A stretch of 5,916 nt of DNA. It comes from Pseudomonadota bacterium (GTDB lineage: Bacteria > Pseudomonadota > Alphaproteobacteria > Rhizobiales > Rhizobiaceae). The notes under the pieces were generated by a model. The model saw nothing but the letters and a program-made list of their open reading frames with translations, made no database searches and was not told the DNA's origin. The stretch is taken from positions 1 to 5,916 of the forward strand of contig JAEWFU010000064.1 in NCBI GenBank assembly GCA_023388675.1, read 5' to 3'. The position numbers and the translations under genes were made by a program. Below, piece after piece: positions 1-5,408 of the stretch (its first letter is position 1; each line of letters begins with the position of its first letter).

Positions 1-616
1 CATCGGCATAGGGGGCAAGCTGGCCGCGCGAAAACATGAACATGCCCTTGAACGCATCCGGGATGCTCGCCAGCACGGCATCGTCATGTGTGAAATTCCA
101 CTCTGCTTCGGCCGCCACAAGCTGGGCGTTGGCGAGCAGGGGCGAGCCGTCCGGGCCAGCTATGCCGCCGACATGGTCGGAATGCATGTGCGTGAGAAAC
201 AGACTGTCGATTTTCTCGGCAGCGATCCCCGCACGCGCCAGGCTGTCGCCCCATGCCCCGAGCGTTGGCGCCATGCTGCCGGGTGCACCCGCATCCACTG
301 CGATGAGCCGATCGGCCGTGCGGACAAGATAGGCGTTGATGCAGATAGTGATCGATTCAGGGTCGAACGGCTTGTGTGCGAGCGCGGCGGCCGCGCGTGC
401 CGGGTCGGTCTCCATGCCGACCAGCACTTCGGCAGGGATCGGGCCGAAGCCGTCTGCAAGAGCCAGCACTTCTATGCTGCCGATCTGTCGGCGCAATACG
501 GCTGCCTGTCGTGACGTGTTCGTATCCGTCGCGGCTTGAGCCGGCCGGGAACGGAGGATCGCCGGCAAGGCAAGGCTCGCCGGTGCGGCTGCGGCGACGG
601 CAATGGGTCGCCGAAT
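1..616 (-). CDS. Exported MBL-fold metallohydrolase, C-terminus cut by window edge, start unresolved
   Basis: The minus-strand frame is open from the edge up to an in-frame TGA at 617-619, about 205 codons. Read 5'->3' it begins IRRPIAVAAAAPASLALPAI, a twin-arginine plus hydrophobic stretch followed by an Ala-x-Ala-like site (RPAQA), so export by Tat (or Sec) is likely. The mature part carries NAYLVRT and LIAVDAGAPG strands typical of the fold, then the zinc ligand motif THMHSDHVGG (about 164-193). That motif is diagnostic of metallo-beta-lactamase-fold hydrolases such as lactonases and glyoxalase II relatives; the substrate cannot be told. The distal metal ligands lie outside the window. No ATG, GTG or TTG precedes the signal sequence in this frame. 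The ATG at 618-620 is one base out of frame, and removing one A from ATGAATT would give a clean start. So this is a frameshifted gene, a base error, or a rare ATT start (614-616); a TTG at 494-496 would discard the signal. It lies 21-25 nt after the Lrp-family gene on the same strand, probably co-transcribed with it. Confidence 0.8.
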   Translation of the reverse strand, partial: MRRPIAVAAAAPASLALPAILRSRPAQAATDTNTSRQAAVLRRQIGSIEVLALADGFGPIPAEVLVGMETDPARAAAALAHKPFDPESITICINAYLVRTADRLIAVDAGAPGSMAPTLGAWGDSLARAGIAAEKIDSLFLTHMHSDHVGGIAGPDGSPLLANAQLVAAEAEWNFTHDDAVLASIPDAFKGMFMFSRGQLAPYAD

Positions 617-641
617 TCATCGGAACGGCGGCGGGCAGGGT

Positions 642-1094
642 TCAAAGTTGAATCGCCGTCTCATCCTTCGCGGTGCGGATCACCATCATGGTGAAAAAGC
701 GCGCCACGTTGGTCCTGTCACGGAAGAGCCTGTCACAAAGCGCGTCGTACTCATCCATGTCGCGCAGGCGCAACATCAGCACGACATCCGTCTCGCCGGT
801 AACGGCATAGGCCTGCGACACGGCTTCCTCGGCTGTCGCAAGGTCGAGAAAGCGACGCATATGCTGCTCGCCGTGAAGCTTGAGTTCGACCGTGACCAGT
901 GCCTTCAACACCCGGCCGGTCCTGGTGGGATTCAGGATCGCCACGATGCGGTCGATGATCCCCGCTTTGCGAAGCCGCCGGACCCGGCGCAGGCAACTGG
1001 ACGGGGACAGACCGACCTCCCCGGCCATATCCACATTTGTCCTCGATGCATCGCGTTGCAGGAGGTTCAGAAGCTTTTTGTCGATCCGGTCCAT
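642..1094 (-). CDS. Lrp/AsnC-family transcriptional regulator
   Basis: The product is 150 residues, the normal length for the family. It has an N-terminal winged helix-turn-helix (residues 2-60) opening MDRIDKKLLNLLQRDASRTN, with the recognition-helix region LSPSSCLRRVRRLRKAGII at 29-47. A C-terminal RAM/effector-binding domain follows at about 64-140, including the typical VTGETDVVLMLRL strand at 98-110. Family members bind DNA as dimers up to octamers and respond to amino acids or related small ligands; the ligand here is unknown. ATG at 1092-1094 is preceded by AAGGA (complement of 1103-1107) at 8-nt spacing, which supports this start. The gene is divergent from the membrane protein at 1212, with Lrp-box-like palindromes between them, so it probably controls that gene and itself. 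The exported MBL hydrolase follows on the same strand. Family assignment is secure; the regulon is inferred. Confidence 0.93.
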   Translation of the reverse strand: MDRIDKKLLNLLQRDASRTNVDMAGEVGLSPSSCLRRVRRLRKAGIIDRIVAILNPTRTGRVLKALVTVELKLHGEQHMRRFLDLATAEEAVSQAYAVTGETDVVLMLRLRDMDEYDALCDRLFRDRTNVARFFTMMVIRTAKDETAIQL

Positions 1095-1102
1095 GCGCGG
1101 CG

Positions 1103-1107
1103 TCCTT
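1103..1107 (-). promoter_or_regulatory. Ribosome binding site of the Lrp-family gene
   Basis: The complement reads AAGGA, 8 nt ahead of the ATG at 1094. It fixes the start of the regulator. Confidence 0.7.
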
Positions 1108-1120
1108 TATGGAGCGAGAA

Positions 1121-1135
1121 TGCAATAAAGTTGCA
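1121..1135. promoter_or_regulatory. Candidate Lrp-type operator, TGCAA-N5-TTGCA
   Basis: A perfect 5-5-5 palindrome, TGCAA TAAAG TTGCA, lies between the divergent regulator and membrane-protein genes. Lrp/AsnC boxes are typically 13-15 bp imperfect palindromes with an AT-rich centre, which fits. A half-site-like GCAAT recurs exactly 21 bp further on (1143-1147), about two helical turns. The position, 27 bp from the regulator's start codon, would suit autoregulation as well as control of the divergent gene. Assignment to this regulator is an inference from location. Confidence 0.5.
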
Positions 1136-1161
1136 CATAAACGCAATCTTTGACCACAAAT

Positions 1162-1177
1162 GCGAAACCGGTTCCGC
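1162..1177. promoter_or_regulatory. Second imperfect palindrome in the divergent intergenic region
   Basis: GCGAAACCGGTTCCGC is a 16-bp palindrome with a single mismatched pair, centred on ACCGGT. Its centre is about 41 bp from that of the TGCAA/TTGCA palindrome, close to four helical turns. It sits just upstream of the ribosome binding site of the gene at 1212. It could be a second operator or a 5' leader hairpin. Its sequence differs from the first palindrome, so it may bind a different protein. Confidence 0.3.
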
Positions 1178-1199
1178 TAGCAGATGAGAGCAACGCAAC

Positions 1200-1204
1200 A
1201 GGAG
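1200..1204 (+). promoter_or_regulatory. Ribosome binding site of the Gate-family membrane protein
   Basis: AGGAG lies 7 nt ahead of the ATG at 1212. It selects this start over the out-of-frame ATG at 1184. Confidence 0.75.
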
Positions 1205-1211
1205 CCCTCGC

Positions 1212-2189
1212 ATGCCCGTCTTCACCACCGCTCTGCGCAAAACGCGGGAAACGCTCGAAATCTATTGGGTGCTGGCCCGGATCATGGTTCCGATCACGAT
1301 CGCCGCGGAAGTTCTGTCGCGGATGGGCGTCATCGAAGCCGTTGCCCCGGCATTCGCACCCGCGATGGCCGTCGTGGGGTTGCCGCCGGAACTGGGGCTG
1401 GCATGGCTGAGCGGGATGCTGGTCGGGATATGGGGAGCCATTCCGCTGGTTTTCACGCTGGTTCCTGTTTCTTCCCTGAGCGTCGCGGACGTCACTGTCT
1501 TCTCGGCGCTGCTTCTTTTTGCTCACGGCCTGCCGATCGAGCAGAAGATTATCCAGAAGGCGGGTCCCGGCATGATCGCGACCACGGTGATCCGTGTTAC
1601 CGGCGGCGTGCTCTACGCGTTCATCCTGCACCGTCTGTTTGCAGCCACCGGCTGGTTGTCGGCGCCTGTTACCCCTGCTCTGATCCCGATGAACGCGGCT
1701 CAGGATTGGTACGGATTCTTCGTCGGCCTCCTCGAAATGATGGTCATCATGCTCGTCATCCTCCTGGTCCTGTCGTGGGGCCTGGAGATCCTGCGGGCCA
1801 CGGGCCTTCTGAAACTGATGATGAGCGCACTCGCACCCTTGCTGCGGCTTGCCGGCATCCGCGAGGAGGCCGGGGAGTTCACCGCAGTCGGCCTGTTTCT
1901 AGGGATTTCCTATGGAGGAGGCCTGCTGATTCGCCAGGCGCGGTCGGGTGCCGTACCGCCGCGCCAGGTGTTTCTGTCCTGTGTTTTCATGGGGTTTGCT
2001 CACAGCGTCATCGAAGACACACTGGTGGTCATGGCGCTCGGCGCGGACATGAGCAGCGTTCTGTTCGGGAGGCTGGCTTTTGCCGTGGCGGCAACGGCGC
2101 TGATTGCCGCCTTTATCAAGCTCCTCTCCGACGAGACCTTCTTTGCATGGGCGTTCCGGACGCCGAATCCCGTCGCGGAGAACCGGTGA
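1212..2189 (+). CDS. Nucleoside-recognition (Gate) domain membrane protein, putative transporter
   Basis: A 325-residue, very hydrophobic protein with about eight membrane segments (roughly 17-35, 62-82, 92-107, 121-143, 167-189, 223-242, 252-276 and 285-303). The overall pattern, with the polar membrane motif GISYGGGLLI (231-240) followed by FAHSVIEDT (262-270), resembles the nucleoside-recognition/Gate domain family (PF07670; YjiG/YjiH and SpmA/SpmB relatives). Its length suggests two Gate halves in one chain. The first half carries a matching FAHGLPIE at 103-110, supporting an internal duplication. These proteins are presumed transporters or channels, and the substrate is unknown; the domain name does not prove nucleoside transport. 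The divergent Lrp-type regulator hints at an amino acid, peptide or related nitrogenous substrate, which is inference. AGGAG at 1200-1204 supports the start. An inverted repeat about 40 bp after the stop may end the transcript. Confidence 0.75.
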   Translation: MPVFTTALRKTRETLEIYWVLARIMVPITIAAEVLSRMGVIEAVAPAFAPAMAVVGLPPELGLAWLSGMLVGIWGAIPLVFTLVPVSSLSVADVTVFSALLLFAHGLPIEQKIIQKAGPGMIATTVIRVTGGVLYAFILHRLFAATGWLSAPVTPALIPMNAAQDWYGFFVGLLEMMVIMLVILLVLSWGLEILRATGLLKLMMSALAPLLRLAGIREEAGEFTAVGLFLGISYGGGLLIRQARSGAVPPRQVFLSCVFMGFAHSVIEDTLVVMALGADMSSVLFGRLAFAVAATALIAAFIKLLSDETFFAWAFRTPNPVAENR

Positions 2190-2229
2190 CGGCGTAGTTG
2201 GTCGAGCGGGGTCTGGGCCATGTTACAGC

Positions 2230-2267
2230 CGATCACATTTTCGGCCGCCGGCCGGTCGGCGTGATCG
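2230..2267. repeat. Inverted repeat after the membrane-protein gene, possible terminator
   Basis: Seven-base arms CGATCAC (2230-2236) and GTGATCG (2261-2267) enclose a second GC-rich hairpin, CGGCC-GCC-GGCCG (2242-2254). The structure starts about 40 bp after the stop of the upstream gene and lies before the min operon. No T-run follows on the plus strand, so it would be an atypical intrinsic terminator. A protein-binding palindrome is the alternative. Confidence 0.4.
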
Positions 2268-2289
2268 CGTTTACCACTTGTTAATCATT

Positions 2290-2316
2290 TTTTCGGTAGA
2301 TCGGGTCAACCGAAAA
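2290..2316. promoter_or_regulatory. 8-bp inverted repeat directly upstream of minC
   Basis: TTTTCGGT (2290-2297) and ACCGAAAA (2309-2316) form perfect 8-bp arms around an 11-nt loop, ending 9 nt before the minC ATG at 2326. The AT-rich stretch from 2268 is the likely promoter region of the min operon, although I cannot assign -35 and -10 boxes with confidence. The repeat occupies the place where a ribosome binding site would lie, and no good Shine-Dalgarno is seen there. It may be an operator or an mRNA hairpin limiting minC translation. Confidence 0.4.
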
Positions 2317-2325
2317 TTTACCAAG

Positions 2326-3060
2326 ATGACCAACGTGTTAACTCAACCCAGGCCTATCCGCCTCAAGGGGCGGTCCTTCCTTGCCCTCGCGCTGACCCCG
2401 GAGCTGCCCTTCGAGGACTGGCTGGTGAGGCTCGACGATCTCGCCGCCCGCTCTGCCGGTTTCTTCCTGCGCCGGCCGGTGGTGCTCGACGTCGACGGGC
2501 TCGACACCAACCGCGCGGACCTGCGCGAACTGATCGATGAGCTCGGCAAGCGCAATGTCCGCGTCATGGGCATCGAAGGCGCGCGCCCGTCGATGCTGGG
2601 CGTGGACATGCCGCCCGCCATGACCGACGGCCGTCCCGCCTCGGATTTCGAGGAGCCGGACGGCGATGAGGCGGAAGAGGTCGCCGCGCCGCTGAACGTT
2701 GCACCCACGCAGCCCTTGAGCGGAAGCGTCGTGCCGTCGCTCGTGGTGAGCGAGCCGGTGCGTTCGGGCCAGTCACTGTTCTTCCCCGAAGGCGACGTGA
2801 CGGTGGTGGGTTCGGTCGCATCGGGCGCGGAAATCGTCGCCGGCGGCTCGATCCACGTCTACGGCACGCTGCGCGGACGGGCGATGGCCGGCACCCGCGG
2901 CGACGCCTCGGCGCGCATCTTCTGCAGCAAGCTCGAGGCCGAGCTGATCGCGATCGACGGCTTCTACAAGACGGCCGAGGACATGGAACCGGACCTGCGC
3001 GGGCGGGCCGTCCAGATCTGGCTCGACGGCGAAAAGGTCAACACCGGAATTCTCGGCTGA
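2326..3060 (+). CDS. minC: Septum site-determining protein MinC
   Basis: A 244-residue inhibitor of FtsZ ring assembly that acts at the membrane with MinD. The N-terminal FtsZ-inhibiting domain spans about 8-87 (RLKGRSFLALAL at 12-23; FFLRRPVVLDVDGL at 46-59). It is followed by an acidic, Pro-rich linker at about 88-142 (SDFEEPDGDEAEE). The C-terminal beta-helix domain (143-241) carries the MinD-contact RSGQ at 146-149, then GGSIHVYGTLRGRAMAG at 173-189 and ARIFCSKLEAELIAIDG, all hallmark MinC sequence. I chose the ATG at 2326, which gives MTNVLTQPRPIRLKGRS and matches the usual N-terminus; the frame stays open upstream to 2104, but that part is not MinC-like and overlaps the previous gene. 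No strong ribosome binding site precedes it. It is the first gene of minC-minD-minE, with 35 nt to minD. Confidence 0.96.
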   Translation: MTNVLTQPRPIRLKGRSFLALALTPELPFEDWLVRLDDLAARSAGFFLRRPVVLDVDGLDTNRADLRELIDELGKRNVRVMGIEGARPSMLGVDMPPAMTDGRPASDFEEPDGDEAEEVAAPLNVAPTQPLSGSVVPSLVVSEPVRSGQSLFFPEGDVTVVGSVASGAEIVAGGSIHVYGTLRGRAMAGTRGDASARIFCSKLEAELIAIDGFYKTAEDMEPDLRGRAVQIWLDGEKVNTGILG

Positions 3061-3084
3061 GCCGGGGGCGCGTCCCATAAGAAC

Positions 3085-3089
3085 AGGAG
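3085..3089 (+). promoter_or_regulatory. Ribosome binding site of minD
   Basis: AGGAG, within AGGAGAGG, lies 6 nt ahead of the minD ATG at 3096. Confidence 0.75.
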
Positions 3090-3095
3090 AGGTCA

Positions 3096-3911
3096 ATGGG
3101 CAAGGTAATCGTGGTCACATCGGGCAAGGGCGGCGTCGGCAAGACGACCTCCACCGCCGCGCTAGGCGCCGCGCTTGCACAAAACGGCGACAAGGTCGTG
3201 GTCGTGGATTTCGACGTGGGCCTGCGCAATCTCGATCTCGTCATGGGCGCCGAGCGGCGCGTGGTCTACGACCTCGTCAACGTCATCCAGGGCGAGGCCA
3301 AGCTGCCGCAGGCGCTGATCCGCGACAAGCGGGTGGAGACGCTCTATCTGCTGCCGGCCTCGCAGACGCGCGACAAGGACAATCTTACGCCCGAGGGCGT
3401 GGAAAAGGTGGTTGCAGCGCTGAAGACCGCCTTCGACTGGGTGATCTGCGACAGCCCCGCCGGCATCGAGAGCGGCGCGACGCTGGCCATGCGCCATGCC
3501 GACATCGCCATCGTCGTGACCAATCCGGAAGTCTCATCCGTGCGCGATTCGGACCGCATCATCGGCCTGCTCGATTCCAAGACCGTGAAGGCGGAGAAGG
3601 GCGAGCGCATGGACAAGCACCTGCTTCTCACCCGCTACGAGCCGGCGCGCGCCGAGCGCGGCGACATGCTCAAGGTCGACGACGTCCTTGAAATCCTGTC
3701 GATCCCGCTGCTGGGCATCATCCCGGAAAGCATGGACGTGCTGCGCGCCTCCAATGTCGGCTCGCCGGTCACGCTCGCAGACGGCGCCAGCGCCCCGGCG
3801 CGGGCCTATTTCGACGCGGCGCGCAGGCTCAAGGGCGAGGCGCTGCCGGTCACCGTTCCGGGCGAGAAGCGGGGCTTCTTCGGCAAGATCTTCGGAAGGA
3901 AGGCGGCATGA
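3096..3911 (+). CDS. minD: Septum site-determining ATPase MinD
   Basis: A 271-residue ParA/MinD-family ATPase that binds the membrane as an ATP dimer, recruits MinC and is released by MinE. The deviant Walker A motif [10 protein letters not shown] is at 9-18, with the signature Lys11 and Lys16. Switch [13 protein letters not shown], is at 36-47 with the hydrolysis-associated Asp40. Walker [14 protein letters not shown], is at 116-128 with Asp119. The C-terminal amphipathic membrane-targeting helix is [10 protein letters not shown] (about 260-269). Length and motif positions match well-studied MinD proteins, so it should be active. The stop overlaps the minE ATG by 4 nt (ATGA), implying translational coupling and fixed MinD:MinE stoichiometry. 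Confidence 0.98.
   Translation: MGKVIVVTSGKGGVGKTTSTAALGAALAQNGDKVVVVDFDVGLRNLDLVMGAERRVVYDLVNVIQGEAKLPQALIRDKRVETLYLLPASQTRDKDNLTPEGVEKVVAALKTAFDWVICDSPAGIESGATLAMRHADIAIVVTNPEVSSVRDSDRIIGLLDSKTVKAEKGERMDKHLLLTRYEPARAERGDMLKVDDVLEILSIPLLGIIPESMDVLRASNVGSPVTLADGASAPARAYFDAARRLKGEALPVTVPGEKRGFFGKIFGRKAA
3894..3903 (+). promoter_or_regulatory. Ribosome binding site of minE, inside the end of minD
   Basis: The purine run GGAAGGAAGG within the last minD codons precedes the minE ATG at 3908 and supports the start that overlaps minD. Confidence 0.6.
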
Positions 3912-4186
3912 ACCTGCTTCGTTTCTTTTCCCGTTCGCCGGAATCGGCGCCGGCCGCGCGTGAGCGTCTGCAGGTGCTGCTCGCCCACGAGCGCGCATCC
4001 ACCGGCGGCTCCGACCTCGTCAACAAGCTGCGCGACGAAATCCTCGCCGTGATCTCCAAGCACATGAAGATCGACGACGAGAAAGTCAGCGTGAAGATGG
4101 AGCGCGGCGCCCAGGTTTCCACCCTCGCCGTCGACATCGAGATCCCGTTCGAGGCCGGCAAGGGCACACGCAAGAAGGCGGCCTGA
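3908..4186 (+). CDS. minE: Cell division topological specificity factor MinE
   Basis: A 92-residue protein that stimulates MinD ATPase and drives pole-to-pole redistribution of MinCD, leaving midcell free for FtsZ. The membrane-binding N-terminus MNLLRFFSR is at 1-9. The MinD-contact segment [14 protein letters not shown] is at 16-29, where E. coli has the comparable AKERLQIIVAERR. The C-terminal dimerisation/topology domain spans about 36-82 ([18 protein letters not shown] at 36-53; VSVKMERG at 60-67; LAVDIEIPF at 73-81). A basic Lys/Arg/Ala tail ends the chain. Length is normal for alphaproteobacterial MinE. It is the third gene of the operon, overlapping minD by 4 nt. Confidence 0.97.
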   Translation: MNLLRFFSRSPESAPAARERLQVLLAHERASTGGSDLVNKLRDEILAVISKHMKIDDEKVSVKMERGAQVSTLAVDIEIPFEAGKGTRKKAA

Positions 4187-4215
4187 CGGCCGCTGCAACC
4201 CCTGTCACATCAGCA

Positions 4216-4222
4216 AAGGAGG
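4216..4222 (+). promoter_or_regulatory. Strong Shine-Dalgarno of the small ORF after minE
   Basis: AAGGAGG is a near-full anti-16S match, 6 nt ahead of the ATG at 4229. It is the best ribosome binding site in the window and the main reason to accept the small ORF. Confidence 0.75.
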
Positions 4223-4228
4223 GCCATC

Positions 4229-4438
4229 ATGACCCGGCTAGCACTTCTCGAAAGACTGAAGGAAGTCCAGCAGATGCCCAGATATCAGGGGCGCGACATC
4301 ACCACGATCAGCGCGGTGCTGTCGAACGAGGCGCTGGCGAAGCATCTCGAACTCTGCGAACAGGCCGCCGGCGCAGCCCCGCGCTTCGCAGGCAATGGCG
4401 GCGAAGCCGGTCAGGGCGGCATCGCGGGCCGCGCCTGA
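4229..4438 (+). CDS. Small hypothetical protein encoded downstream of minE
   Basis: A 69-residue product of a family I do not recognise. The first part, about 1-46, looks folded and helical: a Leu-rich amphipathic segment TRLALLERLKEVQQM (2-16), a linker MPRYQGRDITT, then VLSNEALAKHLELCEQAAGA (30-49) with a single Cys. The tail (about 50-69) is Gly/Ala-rich and probably disordered. There is no signal peptide or membrane helix. Evidence that it is real: an excellent Shine-Dalgarno at correct spacing, same strand as minE with a 42-nt gap, and a strong terminator 37 nt after its stop, so it probably sits on the min transcript. I infer no function. A link to division is possible from position only, and it may also have its own promoter in the gap. 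Confidence 0.65.
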   Translation: MTRLALLERLKEVQQMPRYQGRDITTISAVLSNEALAKHLELCEQAAGAAPRFAGNGGEAGQGGIAGRA

Positions 4439-4475
4439 ACCGGAGAAACCGGCCCACCCGGGGCCTGATTGCTCA

Positions 4476-4498
4476 AAGCCCCCGCAATGCGGGGGCTT
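4476..4498. terminator. Strong stem-loop terminator between converging genes
   Basis: AAGCCCCCGC (4476-4485) and GCGGGGGCTT (4489-4498) form a perfect 10-bp stem with an AAT loop. It lies 37 nt after the small ORF and 22 nt past the stop of the convergent transporter gene, so it can serve both strands. The T-run is weak on both sides (TT then CGTCGTTTCG on the plus strand). A smaller hairpin, GGCCC-ACCCG-GGGCC (4451-4465), precedes it on the plus strand. Confidence 0.8.
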
Positions 4499-4520
4499 CG
4501 TCGTTTCGCGGGGCATGCGC

Positions 4521-5408
4521 TCACGCGCTCTCTTCCGCGATGCGCGACGCTGTCCGTGCGCTGTGCTCGGCGCGCTGGACCAGCCAGATGCTGCCGATGA
4601 CGAGCACGAAGCCGGCCATCTGCAGCACCGTCAACGACTGGCCGAGGAACAGCCATCCGAGCACGACGGCCGTCAGGGGGCTCAGGAACAGCAGCGACGA
4701 CACGACCGGCGATGGCAGCCGCGCGATGCCGCGGAACCACAGCACATAGGTCAGCGCCGCGCCGATCAGCCCGAGCCAGACCAGTGCCAGCAGGTTGGAT
4801 GGCGTCGGCATAGGCACTGACGGCTCGAACGCCAGGACGACGGGAACCAGCAGCAGGCCGCCGGCCGTCAACTGCCACGCGGTGAAGGCGAGCGGCGAAA
4901 CCGGCGGCTGCCATTTGCGGCTGAGCACCGTGCCGAACGCCATGGAGAGGGCGCCGGCCAGCCCCGCGGCCACGCCCAGCGGATCGAGCACGGCACCGGG
5001 CGTGAGCACGAGCAAGCCGACGCCTGCCACGCCGGCAACGGCTGCCAGTACCGCCAGGGAGCGGATCGGGGTCCCCAGCAGCATGGATGCGACGAAGATG
5101 ACGATCAGTGGCTGCACGGAAAGAACCGTCGCGGCGACACCGCCGGGCAGTCGGTAGGCGGCGACGAACAGCAGGCTGAGAAACACCGAGATATTGAGCG
5201 CACCCAGCAGGAAGGCGCGCGCCCACCAGATGCCTTCCGGCAGCCGGCGCACGATGAGAAGCAGCAGCAGACCGGCGGGTAAGGCACGCAGCGTCGCGAC
5301 CGTCATCGGCGAGAATTCCGGCAGGAACTGCGATGTGACGATATAGGTGCTGCCCCAGACGATCGGCGTGATCGCGGTCAGGAGCAGGTCGGAGCCGGGC
5401 GTTTTCAT
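4521..5408 (-). CDS. EamA-family (DMT superfamily) transporter, probable metabolite exporter
   Basis: A 295-residue inner-membrane protein of the usual ten-helix, two-repeat EamA design. Repeat 1 (about 8-137) opens TAITPIVWGSTYIVTSQFLP, followed by LRALPAGLLLLL (40-51) and FVAAYRLPGGVAATV (81-95), the last two strongly conserved in this family. Repeat 2 (about 145-277) includes AFGTVLSRKW, TAWQLTAGGLLLVPV, then SLLFLSPLTAVVLGWLFLGQ (238-257), the typical penultimate-helix signature. The C-terminal tail is short and polar. Substrates range over amino acids, cysteine metabolites, pigments and toxic compounds; none can be assigned here. The ATG at 5408 overlaps the stop of the upstream nitroreductase gene by 4 nt, with only a weak GGAA-like ribosome site, so translation is probably coupled. 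Confidence 0.9.
   Translation of the reverse strand: MKTPGSDLLLTAITPIVWGSTYIVTSQFLPEFSPMTVATLRALPAGLLLLLIVRRLPEGIWWARAFLLGALNISVFLSLLFVAAYRLPGGVAATVLSVQPLIVIFVASMLLGTPIRSLAVLAAVAGVAGVGLLVLTPGAVLDPLGVAAGLAGALSMAFGTVLSRKWQPPVSPLAFTAWQLTAGGLLLVPVVLAFEPSVPMPTPSNLLALVWLGLIGAALTYVLWFRGIARLPSPVVSSLLFLSPLTAVVLGWLFLGQSLTVLQMAGFVLVIGSIWLVQRAEHSARTASRIAEESA

Noticed and set aside
86..514. A plus-strand ORF of 142 codons near the left edge
   Set aside because: It lies antisense to the MBL-fold frame carrying THMHSDHVGG and has no family features of its own.
603..1187. A 194-codon plus-strand frame opposite the Lrp-family gene
   Set aside because: It is antisense to a clear Lrp/AsnC regulator, with no ribosome site and no recognisable domain.
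1184..2197. A 337-codon plus-strand frame covering the Gate-family gene
   Set aside because: Its translation is Arg/His/Gly-rich with no membrane pattern, and it is an out-of-frame shadow. The frame starting at 1212 has a good ribosome site and a coherent membrane protein.
2104..2325. Upstream extension of minC by 74 codons
   Set aside because: It overlaps the end of the previous gene, crosses the intergenic inverted repeats and is not MinC-like. The ATG at 2326 gives the standard N-terminus.
2281..2345. Possible CtrA sites (TTAA at 2281, TTAAC at 2338) near minC
   Set aside because: The TTAA-N7-TTAA spacing is not met: the half-sites are more than 50 bp apart and the second lies within the coding region.
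4439..4475. Possible small RNA or extra gene between the small ORF and the terminator
   Set aside because: There are only 37 bp with a short GC hairpin and no promoter-like sequence; this is better read as a 3' untranslated leader into the terminator.
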